DNA of 64,000 bases from JADJXV01 sp964527785 (GTDB taxonomy: Bacteria; Bacteroidota; Ignavibacteria; Kapaibacteriales; UBA961). The stretch covers positions 3,880 through 67,879 of the forward strand of contig CAZGNO010000009.1 of the NCBI GenBank assembly GCA_964527785.1. The letters run 5' to 3'. The notes beneath the pieces are model-generated. The model worked only from the letters and a program-made list of their open reading frames with translations. It was not told the DNA's origin and did no database searches. Position 1 is the stretch's first letter. Every line of letters begins with the position of its first letter. Positions 1-8,073 of this stretch are shown here, one piece after another. The position numbers and the translations under genes were made by a program.

Positions 1-6
1 AAAGAT

Positions 7-2556
7 ATGAAACCAGTCGCAACGTATATTGTATCGGCAACACTTCCTCAGCGAATAGCTGCATTAAAAGAGCTTGCCTATAATTATTGGTGGTGTTGGA
101 ATATTGACGCCCAGGAATTATTCGAACGAATAGATTTAGAACTGTGGGAAGAGGTAAGTCATAATCCTGTGGCTTTGCTTAACAGAGCACCACAGGCACA
201 CCTTCAATTGCTTGCTGAACAAGCGGATTTTGTGAGTTTCTTGGATTCTATCTACGAAAAATTCCGTGCATATATGGAGGCGCAAACGTGGTATTCTTCG
301 GTAGCAGCACAGCCAAATAATTACATCGCATACTTTAGTTTGGAATATGGAATCAACGAGAGTTTCCCCAATTATTCAGGTGGTTTAGGTGTTCTTGCAG
401 GCGATCATTTGAAATCTGCCAGTGATCTCGGAGTACCCCTTATAGGCGTTGGACTTCTGTACCAGATGGGATATTTTCGCCAAAGTTTAACACAAAGCGG
501 ATGGCAAAAAGAAAGTTATTTTGAAAATGACTTTTATTCAATGCCAATGATGCTGATGAAAAACTCACAGGGTGAGGCACTCACTATTGATCTTGAGTAT
601 CCTCATGGGAAATTATTCGCACAAATCTGGAAAGTACAAGTAGGACGTACTCCCCTCTATCTTTTGGACACAAACATCCCTCAAAACAGTGCAAATCCTG
701 AATATCGTGACATTACAGATCAGCTCTATGGCGGCAATACAGAAACTCGAATACAGCAAGAAATTCTTCTTGGAATAGGTGGTATTCGCGCATTGCGGGC
801 TATAGGAATCAATCCGACAATCATTCATATCAATGAAGGTCATGCAGCTTTCGCTACCCTAGAGCGGACCCGTTTTTTGATGCATGATTTTAATATGGAT
901 TTCTCAACTGCGATGGAATTAACCCATGCCGGGATGATTTTCACAACGCATACACCCGTTCCAGCCGGCAATGAGGTTTTCAGTTCGGGGCTGATGGATA
1001 AGTACTTTAGCGGGTATTGGCGTGTACTTGGAATTACTCGAGAGGATTTTCTTGCGCTTGGGAATATAGAACGCACTGCTACCGATACATTTTCGATGAC
1101 TGTTCTTGCACTTCGTCTTTCTTCGTATCGAAATGGCGTAAGTCAGCTTCACGGTGATGTAGCACGCAAAATGTGGCAGGAACTTTGGAAAGATTTTCCT
1201 CAACAGGAAGTTCCAATTGGGGCTATTACCAACGGAGTTCATACGCTTACATGGATAGCTGGTGGCATGGGCGAATTGTACGACCGTTATCTAACTCCAC
1301 GTTGGCGAACCGAAACTGACGACCAATCACTATGGAGACGCGTGGATGCTATTCCGTCGGAAGAGCTGTGGCGTGTGCATCAAAGGTATCGTGAACGTTT
1401 GGTACTGTTTGCCCGGAAATACTTGCAGAAAAAAATGGAAGGAAAGGTTGCGCCTCAGCAACTGGCATTGGTAAATCAGTATCTTAATCCCGATGCCCTT
1501 ACAATTGGGTTTGCTAGAAGGTTTGCTACGTACAAACGTGCCACTTTGCTCTTTAGTGATATGGAACGATTGAAGGCAATACTTACCAACCCATTAAAAC
1601 CTGTACAGATAATTCTTGCCGGCAAAGCGCATCCCCATGATACCGCCGGCAAAGAAATGATTCAAGCGATTATCCATAATGTTCGGCAACATGGCTTAGA
1701 GCATTACGTGGTTTTTCTTGAAGATTACAGCATGGCTATTGCACGTGCAATGGTTAAGGGTAGTGATATTTGGCTCAATACCCCGCGCCGTCCGCACGAA
1801 GCAAGCGGAACAAGCGGTATGAAAGCCGGACTCAACGGATGTCTTCACGTCAGTGTGCTTGACGGATGGTGGGATGAGGGCTATACGAATGACAATGGTT
1901 TTGCAATCGGACTTGGTGAGGACTATCCCAATCGTAGTGACCAAGATACAATGGAAGCATTGCTTCTCTATGACCTCTTGGAGCAAGTAATTATTCCTAC
2001 TTTTTTTGACCGTCCCAAAAATCGTATGCCTCATGATTGGGTCGCAAGAATGAAAGCATCTATCCGGAGTGTAGCCGGAAAATTCTCAACAACGCGGATG
2101 GTGAGAGATTATGCAAAGAACTTCTATCTTCCTGCAATGGAGCGTTCTCGTGTGCTTGCAGCAAGTAATGGGGAGCAGGCGCGTGCTTTGCGTGATTGGA
2201 AGCTACGCATACTCGCTGAATGGAAGAATGTAAAGGTACAGAATGTTCATCTTGAGGGCATTGGTGAAGCATATGTAGGTAATCATATCGAGGTGTATGC
2301 AACTGTCGAACTTGGTGCACTTTCTCCAAATGATGTTTTGGTAGAGGGGTATTATGGAAGTGTGGATTCACACGGTAATATTGCCGAACCGAAAGTAATT
2401 ACACTCCAAATGAAAAGTGCTGCAAACGGGGTGTTTTATTATCAAGGCGGGTATGAGTCCATATCCGGCGGTGTAAAGGGGTGCACCGTGCGTGTCCTGC
2501 CATTCAACAGATTGATAGCCGACAAAGCTGATATGGGTGTGTGCGCTTGGGCATAG
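7..2556 (+). CDS. glgP: Alpha-glucan (glycogen) phosphorylase, DUF3417-containing type
   Basis: Cytoplasmic enzyme of glycogen breakdown. It phosphorolyses alpha-1,4-glucans to glucose-1-phosphate using pyridoxal phosphate. The 849-residue protein starts with the domain typical of the bacterial/archaeal short phosphorylase family (LAYNYWWCWN near residue 23, HNPVALL near residue 52). The catalytic half holds the PLP site GTSGMKAGLNG, with the cofactor lysine at about residue 606, and the RRPHEASG lead-in. The length matches this family rather than the rabbit-muscle type. The start lies only 6 bases from the window edge, so its ribosome binding site cannot be judged, but the N-terminus aligns with the family start. 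It converges on the aldehyde dehydrogenase gene with only 3 bases between the stop codons. No other glycogen gene is visible here. The family assignment is secure; the preferred glucan is not known. Confidence 0.95.
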   Translation: MKPVATYIVSATLPQRIAALKELAYNYWWCWNIDAQELFERIDLELWEEVSHNPVALLNRAPQAHLQLLAEQADFVSFLDSIYEKFRAYMEAQTWYSSVAAQPNNYIAYFSLEYGINESFPNYSGGLGVLAGDHLKSASDLGVPLIGVGLLYQMGYFRQSLTQSGWQKESYFENDFYSMPMMLMKNSQGEALTIDLEYPHGKLFAQIWKVQVGRTPLYLLDTNIPQNSANPEYRDITDQLYGGNTETRIQQEILLGIGGIRALRAIGINPTIIHINEGHAAFATLERTRFLMHDFNMDFSTAMELTHAGMIFTTHTPVPAGNEVFSSGLMDKYFSGYWRVLGITREDFLALGNIERTATDTFSMTVLALRLSSYRNGVSQLHGDVARKMWQELWKDFPQQEVPIGAITNGVHTLTWIAGGMGELYDRYLTPRWRTETDDQSLWRRVDAIPSEELWRVHQRYRERLVLFARKYLQKKMEGKVAPQQLALVNQYLNPDALTIGFARRFATYKRATLLFSDMERLKAILTNPLKPVQIILAGKAHPHDTAGKEMIQAIIHNVRQHGLEHYVVFLEDYSMAIARAMVKGSDIWLNTPRRPHEASGTSGMKAGLNGCLHVSVLDGWWDEGYTNDNGFAIGLGEDYPNRSDQDTMEALLLYDLLEQVIIPTFFDRPKNRMPHDWVARMKASIRSVAGKFSTTRMVRDYAKNFYLPAMERSRVLAASNGEQARALRDWKLRILAEWKNVKVQNVHLEGIGEAYVGNHIEVYATVELGALSPNDVLVEGYYGSVDSHGNIAEPKVITLQMKSAANGVFYYQGGYESISGGVKGCTVRVLPFNRLIADKADMGVCAWA

Positions 2557-2559
2557 AGT

Positions 2560-3999
2560 TTATAGCTTTATACAAATATTCTTTGGTTCAGTAAAAAATT
2601 TAAGTGCCTCAAAGCCGCCTTCGCGACCTACACCTGAATGTTTTACTCCGCCAAACGGAGTGCGAAGGTCGCGTACCATCCAGCAATTTATCCAGACGAT
2701 TCCGCTCTGCAGATTTGCTGCAACTCTATGTGCTCTGGATAAATTTTCCGTCCAAATAACGGCAGCAAGTCCGTAATTGGTGGAATTTGCCATGGCGAGT
2801 ACTTCTTCTTCGGTTTCAAAGGGAATAAGAGTAGCTACCGGACCGAATATTTCTTCCTGATTAGTGCGGCAGTCATGCGGTAATCCCTCAATAACGGTCG
2901 GCTCGATAAACCAGCCGCCTTTGCAGCGTCCTTTGAGACTTACTGCTTTACCTCCGCTAAGAACCGTCCCACCTTCTTCCTTCGCTAACTCGATATACGA
3001 TAGGACTTTTTCAAAATGCGCCTTCGAGACGAGTGCACCTTGTTTGCTGGTAATTTCTAGTGGGTCACCGACCGTAAATTTACTTACATTGTCGAGAAAC
3101 TCCTCTTTGAAAGCATCGTAAATTGACTTTTGTACGAATATCCGCGAACCGCACAAGCATATTTCACCCTGATTTGTAAATGCAGCACGGGCAGATTGCA
3201 GGGCAGCTTCTTCGATATTACAATCGTCAAAAATGATATTAGGATTCTTCCCGCCTAGTTCGAGTGAAAGTTTCTTGAACATCGGTGCAGCTGTTCGGGC
3301 AATGGCTGCACCTGTTTTAGTTCCACCGGTAAACGAGATTGCATGAATATCTAGATGCTCGGTAATTGCTGCTCCTACTTTTGTTCCTAGACCGTGAACA
3401 ATGTTCAATACCCCCGGCGGCATACCGGCTTTTTGACAAATTTCAGCAAGAAGATACGCAGTCATTGGTGTAAGCTCAGAGGGTTTGGCTATCACGCAAT
3501 TGCCCGAGGCAAGAGCAGGAGCAATTTTCCATGAGAATAGATACAGTGGAAGATTCCATGGGGAAATACACCCTACGATACCAATCGGACTGCGGAGTGT
3601 ATAATTAAGATGCTGACTGGTGGCATGAGTTTCAGAGGCGAAGTGTAGGATTTCCGTACCGAAAAAATGGAAATTCTGTGCTGCGCGAGGAATATCCATT
3701 GCTTTCGAGAGCCAAAGCGGTTTCCCTTGGTCAATTGTTTCTGCAGCAGCAAATCTTTCTAAGTGAAGCATGAGAAAATCCGCTATGCGGAGCATGATTT
3801 CCGAGCGTTTTTCTACAGACATAGCCGACCATACAGGCAGTGCTTCTTGCGCTGCGCGAACAGCCAATTCCACATCGCGAGCATCAGAATCAGGAACAAG
3901 TGAGTAAACATTACCCGTTGCAGGTTCATAATTATCCAAATAACCCCCGCCCACCGGCTTGAGAAATTCACCGCCTATATAATTACTGATGGTATTCAT
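2560..3999 (-). CDS. Aldehyde dehydrogenase, ALDH8 / 2-aminomuconic-semialdehyde dehydrogenase-like
   Basis: NAD(P)-dependent oxidation of an aldehyde to its acid. The 479-residue protein has the full ALDH fold signatures: catalytic cysteine at about residue 281 in NQGEICLCGSR, general-base glutamate at about 247 in LELGGK, and the FTGGTKTG nucleotide-binding segment near residue 223. The segment around the cysteine and the C-terminus (LQSGIVWINCW, PFGGVKHSGVGREGG) resembles eukaryotic ALDH8A1 and bacterial 2-aminomuconic or 2-hydroxymuconic semialdehyde dehydrogenases, so a semialdehyde from aromatic or tryptophan breakdown is a plausible substrate. That is an inference, because no other gene of such a pathway is next to it. 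I chose the ATG at 3999 (MNTISNYIGGEF). The longer reading frame to 4053 adds 18 residues without family similarity. It overlaps nothing upstream and appears to be monocistronic. Confidence 0.9.
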   Translation of the reverse strand: MNTISNYIGGEFLKPVGGGYLDNYEPATGNVYSLVPDSDARDVELAVRAAQEALPVWSAMSVEKRSEIMLRIADFLMLHLERFAAAETIDQGKPLWLSKAMDIPRAAQNFHFFGTEILHFASETHATSQHLNYTLRSPIGIVGCISPWNLPLYLFSWKIAPALASGNCVIAKPSELTPMTAYLLAEICQKAGMPPGVLNIVHGLGTKVGAAITEHLDIHAISFTGGTKTGAAIARTAAPMFKKLSLELGGKNPNIIFDDCNIEEAALQSARAAFTNQGEICLCGSRIFVQKSIYDAFKEEFLDNVSKFTVGDPLEITSKQGALVSKAHFEKVLSYIELAKEEGGTVLSGGKAVSLKGRCKGGWFIEPTVIEGLPHDCRTNQEEIFGPVATLIPFETEEEVLAMANSTNYGLAAVIWTENLSRAHRVAANLQSGIVWINCWMVRDLRTPFGGVKHSGVGREGGFEALKFFTEPKNICIKL

Positions 4000-4353
4000 A
4001 ATGGTATAGTTAGTAGTGCATAAAATTAACCGGAATATGCCCATCCTTTTCAAATAAACATACTCGACTCCTAGTGCAAATTACACAAATTTTGAGAAAA
4101 TTACTGCCCAAAGCTATTGTAAAGCGTTTGTAATTTGTAGGATAGAAAGCCATTCATAGTTATAGAATGACAGTTGTGATTGCCAAAGACATACTGTCAT
4201 CATCAGAAAATTATTATTTTTTATCAAAATCCAATCCTGATAATAGCTCGTATAATGCTTCAAAAGGACAGTTTGGCACACGCAAATCAAAAAAACAACA
4301 GTGTGTGTAAAGTCTTATATATTATTTATTTATTATTTTTATTGAGGTATTTT
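4000..4353. other. Divergent intergenic region between ALDH and DUF4331 genes
   Basis: A 354-base AT-rich stretch separates two divergently transcribed genes and must hold both promoters. An open frame runs into the DUF4331 gene from 4180, but its first 58 codons have no signal peptide and low-complexity content, so I read it as untranslated leader. I see no RNA gene or repeat here. Confidence 0.5.
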
Positions 4354-6426
4354 ATGAGTATGTTCTCTAAGTTTTGGAGCAGCCGTTTGCTTATTGCTCT
4401 TGGAGTGATTGCATCAACAATATTGGTTGTTGCATCATCCCACCGCGAAGCCCCGCTTATCAGTAATGATCCGCTCGCCGACAATACAGATCTCTACGCA
4501 TTTCGCTGTCCTGACGACACGAATTCGATAGCGATAATTGCTAACTACATTCCGTTTGAATTGCCGGAAGGCGGACCGAACTATGCATCTTTCGGTGAGA
4601 ATGTCCGCTATGAAATTCATGTTGATAATGATGCTGCTAAAGTGGGTGATGAAATTACCTACCGCTTTACATTCAGCAAAGTAAACGAAGACCCTACTAC
4701 GTTTTTCAATATACGTTTAGGAAAAGAGAATCTAAAAACATCATATATATGTGAGCGTTCAATAGACGGCGGTCAAACATTCACAACGATTGTATCGAAC
4801 GGTACTGTACCTCCGTCAAATATCGGACCTCGTTCCATCGAAGGTGCTGCAGGGCTGGGTAAGCCATATTCTACACTCATGGCAAATGCTATCACAACAG
4901 CATCATCCGGCGAAACGGTATTCTGCGGTCCGGTTGATGATCCGTTTTTCGTTGACCTCGGCGGTATTTTCGATTTAGGTCAAACCCGTAAAAGAGACGG
5001 TATGGGTGCCGATAAAGCACGCGATGCGGTAGCAGGGTTTAATTGTCATGCAATTGCTCTCAAAATTCCGATTGCAACATTGCAAAAAGATAAGAAATCG
5101 GTTTCAATGGCAAAAAATATTCTAGACGGGGATTTTGTAATCGGAGTATGGGCTTCTGCTTCTCGTCCAAAAATCACAACACTCCGCACTGATGGCGGCA
5201 AGCCGGATGTAAGCGGTGAATGGGTGCAGATTTCACGCGTCGGAATGCCACTTACAAACGAAGCGGTAATTCCTGTTGGTGACAAAGACCGTTGGAATTC
5301 CGGCTCTCCGTATGACAATGCGAAAGAGCTTTCGTATGCAAAATATTTTGTAAATCCTGAGCTTGCACTTTATATGGACGACAGTCAGTTCGGTTCGGCA
5401 GTTCCTGCTATGGCTGCACTGCGTATTCAATCGAAATCTCTTGGTTCGTTTGATTTCCGTAACGGCAAAGATGGTTTATATGGTTTGAAAGCTACAAACG
5501 GCGGTGTAGGCGGAGCATTGGATACCGCTTTATTTGGTAATATCTTATTGCAACCTAACTCTCCCCGTTCGGTTGATTTGCTCCCGATATTCTATACCGG
5601 CGCACCGAACCTCAAACCATATCAATTGGCTACAGGAAAGAACGGCAACCCACTCGCCGAAGGTAAGCCGTTCATTAATAACTTCTTGCCGACTCTCTGC
5701 GATGAATTACGCTTGAATATGGCTGTACCGCCTACTCCGCGCGACAGCAAAGACTTCTCGACACTCGGTTTGATACAGGCAGCAGTTCTTGGACTTACAG
5801 ACCCCCGTTTTAATACCGATGCTTCATTGCAGGCAATTCCAAATATGGACGGTTTCCCTAATGGTCGCCGTTTGGAAGACGATGTAACGACTATCGAGCT
5901 TCAAGCAGTATCAGGTGCTGTACTTGCAGCAATTGGTTTGTGGTATGACGATTATACGCCCGGTCAGTCGCCATCGCCCGTTACAGCTAATCTATTAAAA
6001 GTAATAACCTATAATGCCGGTCCTGACAAAAACGACAAGCCGTTCGTAAAGCAGTTCCCGTATATGGCAGAAGCTCACAGAGGATATGACTATACCAAAA
6101 TGGTAACTAAAGTAAACGAAGGGGAAATACCTCAAAGTATCGGTGTGTCTGCTCCTGCCGGATTCTTTATCGGCAGCAACTATCCTAATCCTACAAATAC
6201 TTCTTCATCGTTGCGGTTCCATATCGCTCAAAGCGGTCGTGCTGCGGTTAAAATATTTGATACCAATGGTAATTTGGTAGCGGTAGTGTTCGATCAGAAT
6301 GTGACAAATGGCGATTTCGATGCAGTATGGAATCCTGCTGACGGAGTTGCAAATGGAGCATATATGGCATCGTTGCAATTGAACGGTCGCCAGTTATCTT
6401 CATCGAAGATAATTGTTTCCCGCTAA
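4354..6426 (+). CDS. Secreted DUF4331 family protein with type IX secretion sorting domain
   Basis: This 690-residue protein belongs to the DUF4331 family, whose function is unknown. Evidence is the characteristic N-terminal block SSHREAPLISNDPLADNTD just after a signal sequence (LLIALGVIASTILVVAS, residues 11-27). Related blocks follow through to about residue 590. The last 90 residues look like a Por-type T9SS sorting domain: a GSNYPNPTNTSSSLRF start, a KIFDTNGNLV strand and a GAYMASLQ strand. It is therefore expected outside the cell or on the surface. The ATG at 4354 is preferred because it follows a GAGG ribosome binding site and opens a proper signal peptide. It is followed at 125 bases by a TPR lipoprotein gene and then by a TonB receptor, all on one strand. 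In other genomes I recall DUF4331 proteins encoded near TPR proteins and TonB receptors, so the grouping is probably functional; the substrate is unknown. Confidence 0.88.
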   Translation: MSMFSKFWSSRLLIALGVIASTILVVASSHREAPLISNDPLADNTDLYAFRCPDDTNSIAIIANYIPFELPEGGPNYASFGENVRYEIHVDNDAAKVGDEITYRFTFSKVNEDPTTFFNIRLGKENLKTSYICERSIDGGQTFTTIVSNGTVPPSNIGPRSIEGAAGLGKPYSTLMANAITTASSGETVFCGPVDDPFFVDLGGIFDLGQTRKRDGMGADKARDAVAGFNCHAIALKIPIATLQKDKKSVSMAKNILDGDFVIGVWASASRPKITTLRTDGGKPDVSGEWVQISRVGMPLTNEAVIPVGDKDRWNSGSPYDNAKELSYAKYFVNPELALYMDDSQFGSAVPAMAALRIQSKSLGSFDFRNGKDGLYGLKATNGGVGGALDTALFGNILLQPNSPRSVDLLPIFYTGAPNLKPYQLATGKNGNPLAEGKPFINNFLPTLCDELRLNMAVPPTPRDSKDFSTLGLIQAAVLGLTDPRFNTDASLQAIPNMDGFPNGRRLEDDVTTIELQAVSGAVLAAIGLWYDDYTPGQSPSPVTANLLKVITYNAGPDKNDKPFVKQFPYMAEAHRGYDYTKMVTKVNEGEIPQSIGVSAPAGFFIGSNYPNPTNTSSSLRFHIAQSGRAAVKIFDTNGNLVAVVFDQNVTNGDFDAVWNPADGVANGAYMASLQLNGRQLSSSKIIVSR

Positions 6427-6461
6427 ACAGTTTAACTGCTTCTCTCGGAATATTCGGCAAA

Positions 6462-6495
6462 CCCTCTCTTCCTTTGCTTCTAAAGGAAGAGAGGG
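6462..6495. repeat. Perfect 14-bp hairpin, probable dispersed palindromic repeat
   Basis: Arms 6462-6475 (CCCTCTCTTCCTTT) and 6482-6495 are perfectly complementary around a 6-base loop. The flanking CTCGG and CCGAG can extend the pairing. There is no U-tract after it, so it is a poor intrinsic terminator. It looks like the short dispersed palindromes common in this group and lies between DUF4331 and the TPR lipoprotein gene, where it may tune mRNA stability. Confidence 0.6.
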
Positions 6496-6551
6496 GAAAC
6501 CGAGTCAAAAGTCTACGTATGATAATCACTCACTATTTATATCAATCATAT

Positions 6552-7826
6552 ATGAAAACGCTTGTTCTATTCCTGATCATTTCTTTGACTGTTGCTTCCT
6601 GTAATAAATTAGGTTCGTTAAAATCGTTCGTTCCTGCCGAACTAAAGCAGCGCAGAGCCGGTTTGTATGCTGAAGACTTTGCCGTTCAACTAAAAAAATA
6701 CAATGATGCAACATCAAAAATCAAAGCAAATCCAAATGAAGTAAAATCTTATTGCGCTCTTGCCAAAGTGTTCATGTATGAAGCAAAAGTAACAGGTGAG
6801 CATCCGTATTATTATCCGGCTGCTATGGCTTGTTTGGAAGAAGCGATTTCCAAAGACAAGCAGAATCCGGAGGCATTGATTTTGAAGACAAGTGTATTAC
6901 TGTCACTGCACCATTTCGGCGAAGCAAAAGAACTTGCTGTGCAAATCAGTAGTTTGAGTATAGCGGCATCAGCAGTCTACGGTATGCTATGTGACGCTAA
7001 TGTTGAACTCGGAAACTACGATGAGGCAGTCCAAGACGTTGATAAAATGATGAGTCTGCGTCCCGGACTGGAGGCATACGCACGTGCTTCGTATCTGCGA
7101 GAAATTACAGGAGATAATGAGGGTGCGGTTGAAGCAATGAAGATGGCAGTTCAGGCAGGTTTGCCCGGAACGGAAGATGCAGCATGGACACGGGTTACGC
7201 TTGGCAACTTATATTACCACCAAGGTAAAATATCGGAAGCGGAAGGTCAGTATTTGATTGCACGGCTCGAACGGAAAAACTATCCTTTTGCAATTGCCGG
7301 ACTTGCTAATGTATATAAATCACAGAAGCGGTATGATGAAGCTGCTCTGTTGCTAGATACAGCTTTGATGATGATTCCCGAAGTAGCATTTTTAGAGAGA
7401 AAAACTGAAATTGAACAAGAGCGCGGAAATAAAAAAGCAGTAGATTCATTGCTCACTATCATACAGACGATGATGGATGAAGATGAACAGGCAGGGCATA
7501 TCAACCACGCCGAAAGAGCAATCCTGTACTCAAAAAACAACTTTAAAAATGATGAAGCTCTCAAGCACGCAGAAATAGAAATAAAACAACGTCCAAATAA
7601 TATAACCACACAATATGCGATGGCATATTCACTGTACAGAAGTAATCGCCAAGCAGAAGCTAAGGAATACATAAACAGGGCACTGCGCATGAATTCCAAG
7701 GATGCGGAAATGCTGACTCTTGCCGCAAGCATCGAAGAAGCAATTGGAAATACACCCGAAGCAGTGAAGTATATGGCACTTGCAAAAATTGCCAACCCGG
7801 TATTTATGCCGATAATTCTTAATTAA
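6552..7826 (+). CDS. TPR repeat lipoprotein
   Basis: The 424-residue protein begins with a lipoprotein signal (MKTLVLFLIISLTVASC, lipobox cysteine at residue 17), so it is expected to be anchored in a membrane facing the periplasm. The rest is a run of about nine helix-turn-helix TPR units, for example ALAKVFMYEAKV, LGNLYYHQGKISEAEGQY, ANVYKSQKRYDEAALLL and AMAYSLYRSNRQAEAKEY. TPR arrays mediate protein-protein contacts. The ATG at 6552 is preferred over the upstream in-frame start at 6474 because it opens the lipoprotein signal. Its position between a DUF4331 gene and a TonB receptor suggests an accessory scaffold for that secreted/outer-membrane set. No enzymatic motif is seen. Confidence 0.85.
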   Translation: MKTLVLFLIISLTVASCNKLGSLKSFVPAELKQRRAGLYAEDFAVQLKKYNDATSKIKANPNEVKSYCALAKVFMYEAKVTGEHPYYYPAAMACLEEAISKDKQNPEALILKTSVLLSLHHFGEAKELAVQISSLSIAASAVYGMLCDANVELGNYDEAVQDVDKMMSLRPGLEAYARASYLREITGDNEGAVEAMKMAVQAGLPGTEDAAWTRVTLGNLYYHQGKISEAEGQYLIARLERKNYPFAIAGLANVYKSQKRYDEAALLLDTALMMIPEVAFLERKTEIEQERGNKKAVDSLLTIIQTMMDEDEQAGHINHAERAILYSKNNFKNDEALKHAEIEIKQRPNNITTQYAMAYSLYRSNRQAEAKEYINRALRMNSKDAEMLTLAASIEEAIGNTPEAVKYMALAKIANPVFMPIILN

Positions 7827-7869
7827 GTCATCTCAGTGAAAATGTCTGTATCATGAGCATTGAATGTAA

Positions 7870-7960
7870 TTGTTCCGTATAATCCCTTTAGGGATTAAAT
7901 GTTTATAGCAATTGCAACGAATGTAAACGTTCGACCCCGATGGGGTCGTATAGGGTTCGT
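7870..7960. repeat. Dispersed repeat with two short palindromes
   Basis: Two palindromes lie 35 bases apart: AATCCCTTTAGGGATT at 7881-7896 and CGACCCCGATGGGGTCG at 7932-7948, joined by an AT-rich spacer. I recall similar paired palindromes (CCCTTTAGGG ... CCCCGAAGGGG types) as multi-copy intergenic repeats in Bacteroidota-like genomes. This is the only copy I noticed in the window, so the repeat status is inferred. It sits between the TPR lipoprotein and the TonB receptor. Confidence 0.55.
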
Positions 7961-8073
7961 AATATCTTTTTCTATAAATATCTGAATCCTTCAGAATCAC
8001 TGCTAGACTATTTCCCTGTCTCTCAAAATTCAGGCAACTATTAAATTTCAGAATATACTCTTTCCTGTTTCAC

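Noticed and set aside
3997..4053. Upstream in-frame start for the aldehyde dehydrogenase
   Set aside because: The 18 extra residues (MKRMGIFRLILCTTNYTI) are not part of the ALDH family start; MNTISNYIGGEF is.
4180..4353. Upstream in-frame extension of the DUF4331 gene
   Set aside because: It is low complexity, lacks a signal sequence, and a GAGG site supports the ATG at 4354.
7929..7948. GTTCGACCCC resembling a tRNA T-loop
   Set aside because: No acceptor or anticodon stem fits around it; the sequence is part of a palindromic repeat.
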